Positions 12,773 through 26,100 of a stretch of 64,000 nucleotides of DNA are shown in pieces. Within the stretch, counting starts at the first letter, position 1. Each line of letters opens with the position of its first letter. Origin of the DNA: Metaphire vulgaris (taxonomy: Eukaryota > Annelida > Clitellata > Crassiclitellata > Megascolecidae); contig CM030868.1 in NCBI GenBank assembly GCA_018105865.1, positions 4,991,531-5,055,530 on the forward strand. Direction: 5' to 3'. The notes below the pieces were generated by a model. The model was not told the origin of the DNA, ran no database searches, and saw only the letters and a program-made list of their open reading frames with translations. The position numbers and the translations under genes were made by a program.

Positions 12773-13087
12773 CCTTAATATACACTCCTAGCAGGTCAAT
12801 AAAAAGCTGCATCAATTGGTCGCGGGAAGAGACGAATCAACCAGTCCACCCAAGAAAATGACCGTCAGCTGGTCAAAAAAACTTCGCAAAATTATAACAC
12901 CCTAACGAAATCCCAAATCTAAGAGAAAACGAGAAAGTTTTTCACACGTCGCAGTCCCTTTTCGCACCAGCCGCAGAATTTCAGCTTTAAGATTCGATCT
13001 TGCGATTTGAAACAAAGCAGAATGTAAAACAACTTAATAAACTAGATGCACAATAAAGTCAGTTGAGATCATATCAAGTGTACGCTG

Positions 13088-13329
13088 CTAAAGTTTGACG
13101 CTTTCCGTAACACACTGTTCCTTCGTACGCAAGTTTTCCGGTTCGACCACATCGCCGTGAGGTAAATCTGGAGAATAGGACTCCGAGGAATCCGAATTTG
13201 CCAGCGGAAGAGGTTCAAGGTCGGCTAAATTGCCCTCCACCGTCTGTGAGCTGCTGACGGTTGTACCAGTCAAAGAGTCACTGCTGTTTTCAGACGACGC
13301 TAATGCTTCTAGAACAGAATCATCACTCA
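13088..13329 (-). CDS. SPNS1: SPNS exon 11: cytoplasmic tail and stop
   Basis: Encodes [20 protein letters not shown] and a Ser/Glu/Pro-rich tail ending CVTESVKL and a stop. The acceptor is CTCATAG/TGAGTG. The joining phase (AAA G + TG) is correct. The tail shows no recognisable domain. Confidence 0.8.
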
Positions 13330-16300
13330 CTATGAGACAAACATAAAGTTTTGTATTTCTAATATAGTAAGGGCTCATCCATATAGTACATATGCAAAAT
13401 AGGCATATTTTCACCCCCCCCCCCCCGTTTGCACCCCGTACATATGCAAAATCTCCTAAATCCAACCCCCTCCCGCTGCAGTGCATAAGTACTATACGGA
13501 TGGACCATAAGAAAAGAATTCACCAGCACGAATGTAAACATATTTTAGGTATTTCTAATATAAATAAAAAACTGGTATGCTACTGCTGCCAGTAAAATTC
13601 ATCAAAGCTCTCAACTAGTACGCAACAAAAGGCAGACCCATACTCAAACGAGCGTAAGGTCCGGCGCTGATCTCCCGTACGAGGCAAACAGAGACGCAGG
13701 TGGCTTATGCCATTAATCTGGATACGGTTACTATTACTTTCTCTAAACCCACGTTTTGCCTTCGCAGCTTGATGCTACCAATTTATCGACGCCTAAGCGA
13801 TGAACAGCTTGGACGGCCGTCAACATCCCAACTCGATCCCAGGATGGCCACCCACCCAAGTACTAACCGAACACGGTGTTGCTTAACTTTGATGGGAACC
13901 GGTCGCATAATGCCAAGTAGACCGATTAGTGCATAACAACCAACTCTTAAACTGACAACCACAAATTGCCAATCAAATACTTTAAGTGCAATAGCTTCTA
14001 AAACCATTCACTCACAAAACCTAATGCTAAAGTTGGCCTTCCACTGTGGTGCAAACGTTATGCGATCGATCAAATAATTAATTAATCTCTGAGCCAACCT
14101 TTTATGGATTTCTCCGTCTTCTTCTTATCGCTGTCTAGAAACAGCGCTGTAGCCAGAAAGAAGCCTCCTCCAAGCACGCACACGAAGCACGGTATATAGA
14201 GTGCGTACTGAAGACTGACATACTCGACAATGAGGTCTTGATGGCCAAATGATAAAGCGATGGCATCGGAAACCTAGATAGACACCAGAAACAGCAGCGG
14301 AAAATAACAAGGCGTGAAATGCAAGGGATTATGCAGAATCAAACTGGAATTTTAAAATATGCCCAAAAAAGAGGAAGATGTCGACCTTTAACCCCTTAAC
14401 TGTGGATCCCGGATATATCCGTCCATTTTACATTGAGTTACAGTTAAATACACGGTTAAGGGGTTAAGGATAGCTCGGCCAGATGCTACGATGGTTAGAA
14501 TCTACTGGTCCTAAAAGTTTAAATAGCATAAAGCAAATAATATATTACAAACTATAAGTACTTTAGGTGCCTTGAAATTAGCTTGTTGGCTACACTAGAA
14601 CTAATGCAGCAATCAATTTGACCGGTAGTAACATAACATTTCACATCTACCGAAGGGTCACAGACGTGCAGATAAAATAAAGAAATTGTACGAATATCGT
14701 GTTCATCCACTTATGCTAACCAAAAAAATCATAAAGCAGTTTCCAGTTTCTTTATTTGATAATATATCAGGAACCAACCACAATATCAGTTGTGTTTCTT
14801 CTTCTTTAGGCGCTATGTATTTCTACGTTAGCGACCATGGATTTCCACTTTGTTCATTCTTGACATTCTCTTATTAATTCAATGTTATTCTTTACTCCCT
14901 CTATTCCTTCTCATAGGCAATCTATATAGGTGTTTCTCTGCCTTCCCCTAGCCTCTTCTTCCTTCCACTTTACCGGTTAGCTGTGCCTCACTGCTCTCAA
15001 AAAGTCATACACTGTTGATTTCATTCTTCTTATTTCTATACCGGTCAAAACATCATCTGTCAGGATTTTCTCACACGTGCTTGCCTTCGCTTACATCAAT
15101 TTCTTACTGAATAGAAGGTAATACTGTCATCATCAAACCATGCTGCTATCCATGTCAATATCAAATAGAAAATATGCTGAAATAAACTACATGGGCAATT
15201 ATAGAAGACAAGATATGGAAGACTTACAAGTCCGACAAGGTACGGGCTGCCAGCGTCACCCAATGCATGCGACAGTAGAATCTGAAAAGCCTCGGCCGTT
15301 GATCGCCGTGTAGGAATTATGATGCACTAGAGAGAAATAACACACAAGCCAACAAATTTATTTTTGTGTTCCGTGCTGCTCCCGCGTAGAAAATGGCATC
15401 CGTTTTCTTCTTGAAAGGTAAATTGAAGAGAATTTGGACTTGGATAGAATAAACTTGCAATCTGCGCTATTCAGTTAGTAGTAGTTTAAAAATTTTATAC
15501 GATGAACGGGAAAGAAACAGAACTGTAAATTGTCAACTTTCGGCTAAGTAATCCATAAAATTCACTGACCAACAGAATGTCTGTCACGAGTGCCCAGTTC
15601 AAAGACAGCAATGTCTCACCAATGAAGATCATCACCTAGAAAAAGAAGACATATAATATACAAGACTGTATTATCAAACGTTCCCAGTTATATTGACAAT
15701 AACCATATTTCTAACCACATCATCACATGGCTGCCCACATGACTCACAATCCTTTGCTGGTATGTACCCTACAAAGAACATATAACAAATGAAGAAGCTA
15801 GAGAGAGAACACTGCAACCGAGCATCATTGAAGTAATCAGAAAGAGAAGAATGAAATGGACTGGACACATACTCAGAATGGAGGAAATAAGAAATCCCAA
15901 ATGAATTTTCAACTACAAACCAGACAGAGGGCAGAAGATCTAAAGGAAGACCAAAAAGATGACGGGTGGACGGATTGGTAGAGGATCTGAACATGGCAGG
16001 GGTGAATTTCAATGGGAAAACTGACAGAAGACACCAAATGACTTTAGAAGAAATAGCAAAGGACAGAGAACTTTGGAGAGATGGCATGAAGAAGTTGATA
16101 GCTGGACACAGCTGGAAGCTGAAGATCTGACCCTCAAAACATCCTGTTGTCAAAAAAGAATGCAGCACTAAACAGCATACTAAAGTGAAAACTGTACTGA
16201 ATTAAAGACAAAAAAACTGAATGAAATAAATTAAAACAAGCTTAGTCACAATTTTTCTATATTTTATTGAAATAGTAAAGTCTAAATATTATCATGAAAC

Positions 16301-19300
16301 AGCATAGTATTAATTCTCATCAAAATCTGTTATTGAAGTGTTCAGTAGTTTAACCCCTTAACTGGGCAACTATTTGTAACTCAATGTAAAATGGACGAGC
16401 ATTACTCGGGGTGCCCAGTTAACGGGTTAATGATTCTGCTTTTAAGGCATTAATAAATTGGTTAGCTAAGCATAACACTAATCATGTACAAAGTCAAACA
16501 ACAAATATACATAGCACTGACCACAGAAATAATATAAACAATCCATTAAATTTTAGGGAGATGTCGGGGTATGATCCCCCCAAAAATGTCTGGGCCTGTC
16601 AGTTTCAGACGACACAGCCTTACAAAAAAAAATCGTTTAAAAAATAAAATTAGTTTTGAGCCCACGTGAGTGGCGCAAAAGACAAAAGCTAAATGGTAAA
16701 GGAATGGTCGCTGGTTTTTTAAATCCTAGGCAACATCTGAGGGCTACATAATAAACCGGTACATCCTTATTAGCACTTCTCCTAAATGTACAGTATACTG
16801 CATGTTTCTTTGTATATCCTAGTAGTGATATCTTAGCGTTTTGTTCACTTTTGAGCATTACCTTAACAGATACACAAACACCAACCAGCCTATGTGATTT
16901 CTGATGCTACGATTGTGACTAAATATATATCAAATGCAAGATATAAGAAGAGTGGTCAAACTAACCCATGGTAACACAGCGCTGTATCTGGAAAGGCAGA
17001 TGGCAGAATATATAAACGGAGCACTAAGAATGAGACCAAATGCACAGACAAGGGGATCGGCTCTCGCTGTTACTCTCCTCAGGCGGCTCGCAGTGAACGA
17101 CCCGATTGCAACCCCGGAAAAACCAGCGACACAGGTTATGACACCAAATATCAGGCTGACGCTACAATTAAACAAAGGCAGTAACAGATACACCTGATAG
17201 AATCAACACCCACAGAAAACACATAATTTTAGCTAAATACAGTGCCACAGCATGACAATATAATTTTCTATTGATGTAAAAATGCAAATAATCGTAAATA
17301 AAACGTAAATAATCGTAAATAAAATGTAACTAATCGTAAATAAAATGTAACTAATCGTAAATAGAATGCTATTAATCATAAATAAAATATAATTACTGAA
17401 AAAATAATTCTTCCAAAAAAATAATTCTAGATTCTAATGATATATGAATGTAGGAAGGGAAAAATGTCCAGCGACAACCAGTTCTCAAACACCAGTGTGT
17501 CCTAAAGCTAAATAGCATCAGTAAAAAATTTCACTCAAGAAATAACAAACAAACTGATTAAATGAAAAGCTAATAATGGGTGCCAGGTCTTTTAATCCCG
17601 GTCACTTAATCCCAGTCACTTAATCCCAGCCACTTAATCCCAAGCCTTTTAATCACAGTACAGATAATCCCAAGTCTTTTAATCCCAATCCTTGTACACA
17701 TAATGCAATGACACTCAATGATATAAAAACCTATTTAATAATGACAATGAAATGTTTGTTACAAAAACATAGTTAAACATGGTAAAAAGTAATAGGGTTA
17801 GGGTTAAGTTTAAGTATTAAGTGACTGGGATTAAATGGCTGGGATTAAATGACATGCAACCAAATAATGCACGTCAAGGCACTTACGTAGCTGCATCCAT
17901 GTCCATCTGTAGCACCTGCATTGACCGGTGCATATAGAGTGGTGCCCAAAGGGCTAACGCGCCAGCCACAAACGCCACGCAAGTAAACCCCAAAGAGAGA
18001 AGCATGAAACTTTTGCTGTACAGGTCACAAACGAAAATCACATTCAGTAATAAAGGATTAAATTAAAATACATAAAACTAAATAATCGTAATAACAATGA
18101 AACAATAACATCCGTATCTTTTACCACATCTTATCACACAAGGAAAACGATACGGCTTAGTTCAGGGCATATTTTGGAAGAAAAATACATCAAGTAGCTA
18201 ATAACCGATAGCAGAAATAGCAATTCCGTAAAAGAATAGCCAGAGGACAATGGTGGTTCAGAGAGCATTTAATTAGCAGATTGAAGAAAGTCATCAGAAT
18301 AAATAATTAATTAACCATCAAATTCAAACATTCAACATCTCTCTGATGAGGACATGAGCTGCTTCAAATCTCCTTTACTAAGGAGATTGATTAACACGAG
18401 GTCACAATAAAAAGGGTGACCATACAGAGTTACAGACTTACTGTTTCATCAGATACAAGACATCCGAAAGGAATGACGTTCTGTGGAGGTGACCATGCAC
18501 GGCACCATCCACCACACCTTGTCTAGGCTCTGCCACCACCACGAGGACAAGAACTGTACACAACACCCCGAGCACGGGGGTCACCTAGAATGAAGATAAC
18601 TCAGTAGTACAGCTAGGATCATGACTTTTAACTAAGCAATCACATCAAAAGAACACAGGAATATTGACAGAAATGGATAACATTAGTTCAAGCCTAAAAT
18701 ATTCTGCAGCCTATTCGGATTTTCTGTAAAAATATGCTGGCTGTTTCTTTAGTCAATAATTCCAGTCTAATAACACAAATAGATGTCAAGTAGAAGTAGT
18801 CTTTGAGTTAAAATTGATTGTTTTTAGTATTTTGCTTCAAACAAGCTCCTTACTGAGTTGAATTTAGCCAAAACAGCCCAAACAAGCTATGAAATAAAAA
18901 AGTGCATTCATCTCAAAGCAGTCCAAACTCTAATAACCATCAATGTTTACAATAAACTCAAAATCCAAAGCACCAAAAAATGCAAAATGCAAATATCAGA
19001 CAAATCAATCAACCAACTAACTAACCAACCTTACATTAAATCAATCAATCAATCAATCACTTACTCTTAAAGCCCACTGCCATGATCCAAAAGATTTTGC
19101 AACCTCTGAACCAACTATGTACCCAAGACCACTAAAATATATGCAAGAATGTTCAAATCAGTACAAAGAAAGAACAGATAACTATTGCAAAAAACACAAA
19201 TTGAAGTAAATTTAAAAACAATTCTTAAAATATATAAAGTCAACATGCATACTTATCTCATCATTAATTGCTAATAAAATACTGCATTGGGTCCCAATAG

Positions 19301-20181
19301 AGAAAATAAGTTGAGGAATATTAAGCATGATATTTACTCATTATGAGCGTTTGCCGTTTGCTATGTTTTTCTACTTGAATCTTACGAAGGTCTTGGGCAA
19401 TCGGTTCCAGTACGGGCTCCATAAAAATTTTCAAATATCTCCATAATGATAGACGAGGGTGCTAGCAGCTCTAGCCTATCACTGGTCACGAAGCTTGTCA
19501 CATGACAAACCGCTAGGCAGTTAAAAGAAAAGACTACAAGGAAGATTACCGGTATATTTTTAAGAGTCAGCGTTTGTTGGCCTTCGTCTCCTTTCAATAA
19601 TTTAATGATTTTAAGCTTAAATTTTACTGATATTGTTTTTGGCGATATAAAAGCGCCTTTTCTTGTGAATGCGGAGACCTACTTATGTTAATTAATTATC
19701 GAACAGGACTTGTTTTATCATTTTAAATTTATATTGATAGTGGTGTTCTGACTAGAGTCATATTAGTCCACTATTGACATATTGATAATATAATGCAGTT
19801 GTCTTAAGACACTGTTTGAGCTTCCTATTCCTTGTAAATCAATTTAATTTGTAGTACATATTGTTTGTCATTGTATGCTGTACTGACTTACCGTATATGT
19901 TGTTGTCAATACTGGTTGTTAAGAGTTAAGAGCTATATTTAAATACAAGTAAATGCTGAGATTGCTAGATCTTTTTAAGTTTACAAACAAATTGAAAGAT
20001 GTTCAATTCTCCTGTTCTGCTTGTCATGTGACTTTGCACCCCTCTTATTAGGCCTAACTGCCTGTATTAAACCCCTAGACTAACGAACCTAGTAACGGTA
20101 GTCAGGCAGGGTCTATACCTCTGAAGTTCTAGAGGAGTTGCAGACTTCACAATGTATATACAATATACATATATATACAAT

Positions 20182-20216
<35 letters not shown>

Positions 20217-20233
20217 GAGAGAGAAAGAGCGAG

Positions 20234-20285
<52 letters not shown>

Positions 20286-20290
20286 CAAGC

Positions 20291-20389
<99 letters not shown>

Positions 20390-23027
20390 GTATATATGTA
20401 ATCTGCTGAGAGAGAGAGAGACAAACACACACACTCACACACACAATCACCAACACACAAACATAGGTACAGCTTATACAATAGTATCATAAGAAATTAA
20501 CAGAATAAAATGACTAATTAAAACTTCAAATAAAATTACTCTAAAAATTGTTCCTTAATCTATTAAACATCATCTTAAACTTATTTATCACCAAATGCCA
20601 TAGTTATACAGAAATTCCTAACCTTCCGACCGGGATGGCAAAGAAAAATATCGACAGTGCCTTGGTTCTCATCGACTTTGGAAAAGTGTCTGCGATGATC
20701 GAAGGAGCAATAGTTGAGTAACTCGCTTCTCCCACTCCGACGAGCGCACGTAGGAACAGAAATAGTAAGTATTTCTATCGAATACAGAAAACAGTACTAA
20801 GTCAGTTGTTTTACTGATATTTTCAGTCGCTCTGGTAAGGAAAATTGTCAAACATAAAATATCAGATGATGAATGAGTCCAACATCTGCAATACGAAATA
20901 AATACCACATATTCGCTTTAATATAACCCAAAATTACAACTTGCATAAATGCAATTCATTGACATAAATCTTTATGTTAACCTCATATCTTCAAATCAAC
21001 ATTTGAATATCAAATTTTATGCATCAACTTTGTTATTCTAAACACCTACAAAATTAAGTAATAATAATGTTTAACAGCCAAATTGTTGCGGAGAAACCTG
21101 TACATGCACGTTAAAACCATACAAAATAATTTGAAATGTATGGAAACAGGGTAAAATAGTCACAGCTAATTTGAAATATGATTAGATCATTTTGACTCTA
21201 ATATTCAAATAAATTCAAAGATAGGACACAGGTAGTGAATGTGGAAAAGTAATCATTATAGATTTCTTCCAGTCAGCTTTAAAAGGAGGTGTAGGATTCG
21301 AGTTCAGGCAGGTGGTTGTATCTTGGTTTGGCTAATATTTGAGATAAAAAATGAATGCATATTTGTTGCAAACTCACGTCACTTGGTATAAAGGATCCCA
21401 AAAACGTAACTATCGACCAGAACAATATTCCGGATGCCATGATGTACTTGCGGTTGTATCTGTCTCCAAGGTAACCGAACACAGGTGACAAAACCATGTA
21501 GCTGATAATGAATGATGTCTGCAGCAAGCCTGCTTCCGCATTGGAGATAGAATAGTAGTTCTTCACATCTTCTAGAACACCTGTATCATAAATAAAAAAA
21601 TATTACCTTTATGGAGTACCTGTATCATAAATAAAACAATATTACCTTTATGGAGTACCAGTATCATAAATAAAACAATATTACCTTTATGGAGTTCAGT
21701 GTCGGCCTATGAACCGGAACTAAGGTTGTTAAGACCGCTGGTTTTGAAGGACCGGTTAACCGTTAAAAAAAGACCGATTAACCGCTCGTTAGCTGCAGTC
21801 TGGTGTCATCCCAACATCAAAGCGCTTTGATGCCGCCGGCGCCCTGTACGGCTACATCAAAGCGCTTTGATGTTTTCAAATTGAAATTACGGTTAACCGG
21901 TCAAAGTTAAAAGGACCGGTCCTTGCTCTTAGGACCAGTTAACCATTAACAACCTTAGTCAGAACTCTGGTAAGAATCTAACGGTGCCTGAGAGGACTTT
22001 ACGTTACCTTTACCTTCACACAAAAACTACAGTAGAACCTCATTATAACGTACTTAGTGGGTCTCAATTTAGAACGTTATACACAAGTAACATTATATCC
22101 AATACCATCCGATATGGCAGCACATCACACATGGGTCCGTACATTGCATTACGTTATAGCCAAGTACACATTATAATCGAGTTTAATATAACAAAATTTT
22201 ACTGCATTTGAACATCAAACTCCATACACCAAACAATCAACAGTATAACTCTATTTCTTCGAAGTGACAACCTAGCCACAACAGTGCAGTAATTAAGATA
22301 GATTCAAGAAAATATTGACAGTGAAATAAATGAGTCCAAAGTTTCAAAGTCAAACTCAATCTAATTATTGAGAAATCAAAATCACTTCGGTCAATATCCT
22401 TCGGAAGCATTTTAAACAGAATAACAAACTATAAAACATATCTGACAGTGAAAGCTGGAACAAGAGAAAAAAACGGAATGACATGTTAATGAAACTGACA
22501 AGATTCGCTAACGAGACGGTTTTTAAAGCAAAAAAAACATCGACAAATTGCCGGCAGCATATTTGATTGCGTCCGGCGGAATTCAATAATTCCACTGAAT
22601 TGCCGTCAGAGAAAATTGCACGAACTTCATTCAGTGCATTCAATCACATTCAATTGAAACCATAAAGTCAGTCCATCATTGCTTATTGCAGCACCAGGGA
22701 CATGATACACTCCAAGGACAAGCATGAACTCTTTCCAGTTCTGCATTAAAAAAATAATGGCTACTTCCATCTGCAATCTATAATCGGTTTTTAGAAATTC
22801 AAGCAGTGGAAAGTAGAACTACTACCACACGAAAATTTTTTTACCTCCAGTGGGAGGCCAGACCCCCACATCGATATTACCAGCAGTTTTCCTCCAGTGG
22901 GAGCTGGACAGCTAACACCCATAGATTTTTACCTTCACTGGGAAGATGTCACAGTCACAGTAGTAGCAGTAGCAGCAGCAGTGGTGGTGGTGGTGGTGGT
23001 AGTAGTAGCAGCAGCAGTAGTAGTAGC

Positions 23028-23119
<92 letters not shown>

Positions 23120-26100
23120 ATTTCTCTGGATTTCTGGATGTGATCAACTAGTGGGGTTAAAGTCCCTACACCCGGGCACATCGTACATTATCTGCAACCG
23201 AGTCTACAAAAATCAAGAACAGAGCCAATGGTCCAAATTGTTTCTCAATACATTATTCTTGTCAAATCTTGCAGCTTAATTTCACAGATTTTGAAAGGAC
23301 CAGTTCCCGAAACTGGTAAAAACCGTCGTACAGAGACATCCATTTGCATCACGTGCAACAAACAAACCTATTAACATTAAGGGAGTTACCAGCATAAAAA
23401 CTGTCCAATTGCCACATGTCAGTATAGGAAACTACAACTACAAAATGCAAAGGCACTTGAGAGGGAGAGAGACACAGACAAACAGACAGACAGATAGACA
23501 GAGAAAGACTCTTAGCAATTAGATTCATACATATTTTTTTCATCACACCATTGGTTCAAAAGTGCAGATCAGCTGATGTTACGATGTACACTGTTTCTGA
23601 ACTGTACTCCATCAGTGTCAACAAACCTGGCAACACTTCCAGTCTACACCAAAACAACCTCAAGCACAGTAACATTCAACAGCCTTCAGACATTTTTTAC
23701 CCAACAGTCCAAGTACACAAGCACAAGTATACAAGTGTAAAGTTACTAAACATATGTCTGTTGTCTGCATACTTCATAATTAATTAAACAGATAAATTAT
23801 GAATCATATGCTAATACCAACAATACAAAAAATATCACAATAATATCTCTGTTCAATCACAACACCATGAAAAACAGAAAGTGAGAAAAATGTAGAACAA
23901 TGCTAACCACATTTTATGCTTATTATTTTACCTAGCAAAATTATTATTATTTATGCTTATTATTTACCCTGTCAAGATCTATATAGGAAATAGAGCAAAC
24001 AATAAAAAAGACTGCAATAGTTTCAACAAAAATTACGGATATTATTCCTATGGTAATAAATTTCATTTTATAGCAACCTTTTCAATCAAACCAAAATTTC
24101 AAGCTATCCCACACAATCAATACTATTTTATAAATTAGCTACCATATAATAATTAACTTCTGAAATACAATAAACTTCCCATCACAAAATAATTAAACTC
24201 TACAGAAAATCAATAAATGTTCCTCTACCAGATGTCGTATCATGCTGCCACAAGGCAACACAACATTGCCATATTTATTAGTGCATATGCACCATTGCTC
24301 TTCATAGCAGTTACACTGTCAGAGTCTCGGAGTACTATGACAATTCCAGTGATTTGTAGGAAATGCAAAAAAATCATTTCTTGCACTGAATTGATCATTT
24401 GCATCTGTCATTGATCAAAATCTTTGTATGTACTTTGTACTTAAAGAACTCCTGATACAGAAGTGTATAATTGCTATTATGCTCACAATCATGCACTTAT
24501 ATACACAGCAGTGTATAAACAATAACAAATACATAAAACACAAATAAAGTTTAATAAACACACACTCTCTACAGCCGGTCATTTTTATTTTTCTGTTTTG
24601 ATCCAAGTCTCATTCTAGACTCCTTTACCTTATTGACTTAACAAAGGACCATAGCAACAGCATCAAGGTAAACAACTGGGAACACACAAGAGCAGAAGAC
24701 CACAAGTGCTTCTGCACTAAATAAAGAATAACACATATCTTGGATCCTTTCTCCACACTGCAAATGAATGAATGCATGAATGAATGAATGAATGAATGCA
24801 CGACTGAATTAACCCATTTCCCGTTTGCCCGAGTATTCTCGTCCATATTACATTATGCTGCAAATAAATGAATGTGTAAATGGTTAATGTGTATGGGTAA
24901 AGGGTTAATCTTCTTCGTAGTATTCTGCCCTGTTCTGCCCTTAGGCAGGTTTTGTATTCCAATTTTGCCATTCATTCCTGTTCGTAGCTTTCTCCATTAG
25001 GTCTTCATAGTCCTTTTCCATCATCCAGTGGTAGCATCTCTCTTGGTCTTCCTTTGGTCTTTCCCCCCTCTAGTTGTCCTTCTATTAAAGGGTTAATATG
25101 TAGGTCAAAATAAACTAGTGCAAACTCCACACACAAAAATTACAATTTCATTGCAATGAAATTACAGAGTAAGGTTAACAATGATATCATTCTCATGAGA
25201 TTCACAAGGAAAGGATTTTCAATTTCTACCACAAAATAAAAAAATAACTACCTATGCTCACATAAGAGCAACAAGTAATTTTTAAAATGTGTACCTTAAA
25301 ACTACTTACTACCTAGGCAATATACTTTGAAAATTTAAATATACTGGTATTTGACCGATGTCAAAGCAATGCAAATTAAAGGAAATTTCCTGCATCTTAC
25401 AACAAAGAAATATGTTTACAAGTAGATACAATTAATAGACTAAGATACTTACTTACTATGGCCACTAACTGTCAATCAGGCATACTTAGCATTGGCTAAA
25501 TAGCCAAATGAAACAACATTCTACAGCACAAGTGCTTCATAACTGCTTATCTCACTCAAGCAACCACTTCTGCATAACAACAGTTAAGACTGGTACATTT
25601 GAATTTCGTCAGCAACATCACACAGAAGGTGCTACTTGACTTGCGAATTCAAGGTGATTTGCCCAAACAAACATGCTGCCCCCCCCTCCTGCATTCATCT
25701 CACTTCCACCCACACACAAAAATCAATTGAAGTGCCACTGCACAAGTGCTTTAGAGGTTTCTTGACATTAATTGTAATGCACTTGCTAACATTAATTGAT
25801 TAGGCACAATATAGATAGCTAATTAAATTTAATTAAATTCTTAAAGCTATTAGAATAGCTTGATTGTAAAAAAATAATATATTACAAACTATAAGTACTT
25901 TAATAAAAAAAAAATTAAAAAATAATAGGAAACAACAAATAACAGAAATGGCTGGGCTTTTATGACTACTCAGACATGGATGGACATGGGTTGGGTCCAC
26001 CCATGGGTTGGGTTAGACATTTCCATGTTTATGGTGGGTTGGGTTAAAAAATAAGTCATGGTTTAACAAATTTCATTGTATTATGGGGGGGTTGAATTTA

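Noticed and set aside
13815..13922. Functional 5S rRNA gene
   Set aside because: The first third is rearranged, no tandem copies are present and a SINE-like tail continues; kept as a 5S-derived SINE.
15674..16168. 164-codon minus-strand open frame
   Set aside because: Antisense shadow of a decayed LINE protein that reads correctly on the plus strand.
16934..17197. 87-codon plus-strand open frame
   Set aside because: It is the antisense of SPNS exon 7, which matches the family on the minus strand.
22806..23279. Serine-rich 157-codon open frame
   Set aside because: Built around a (GTA)n tract inside an SPNS intron, without splice or homology support.
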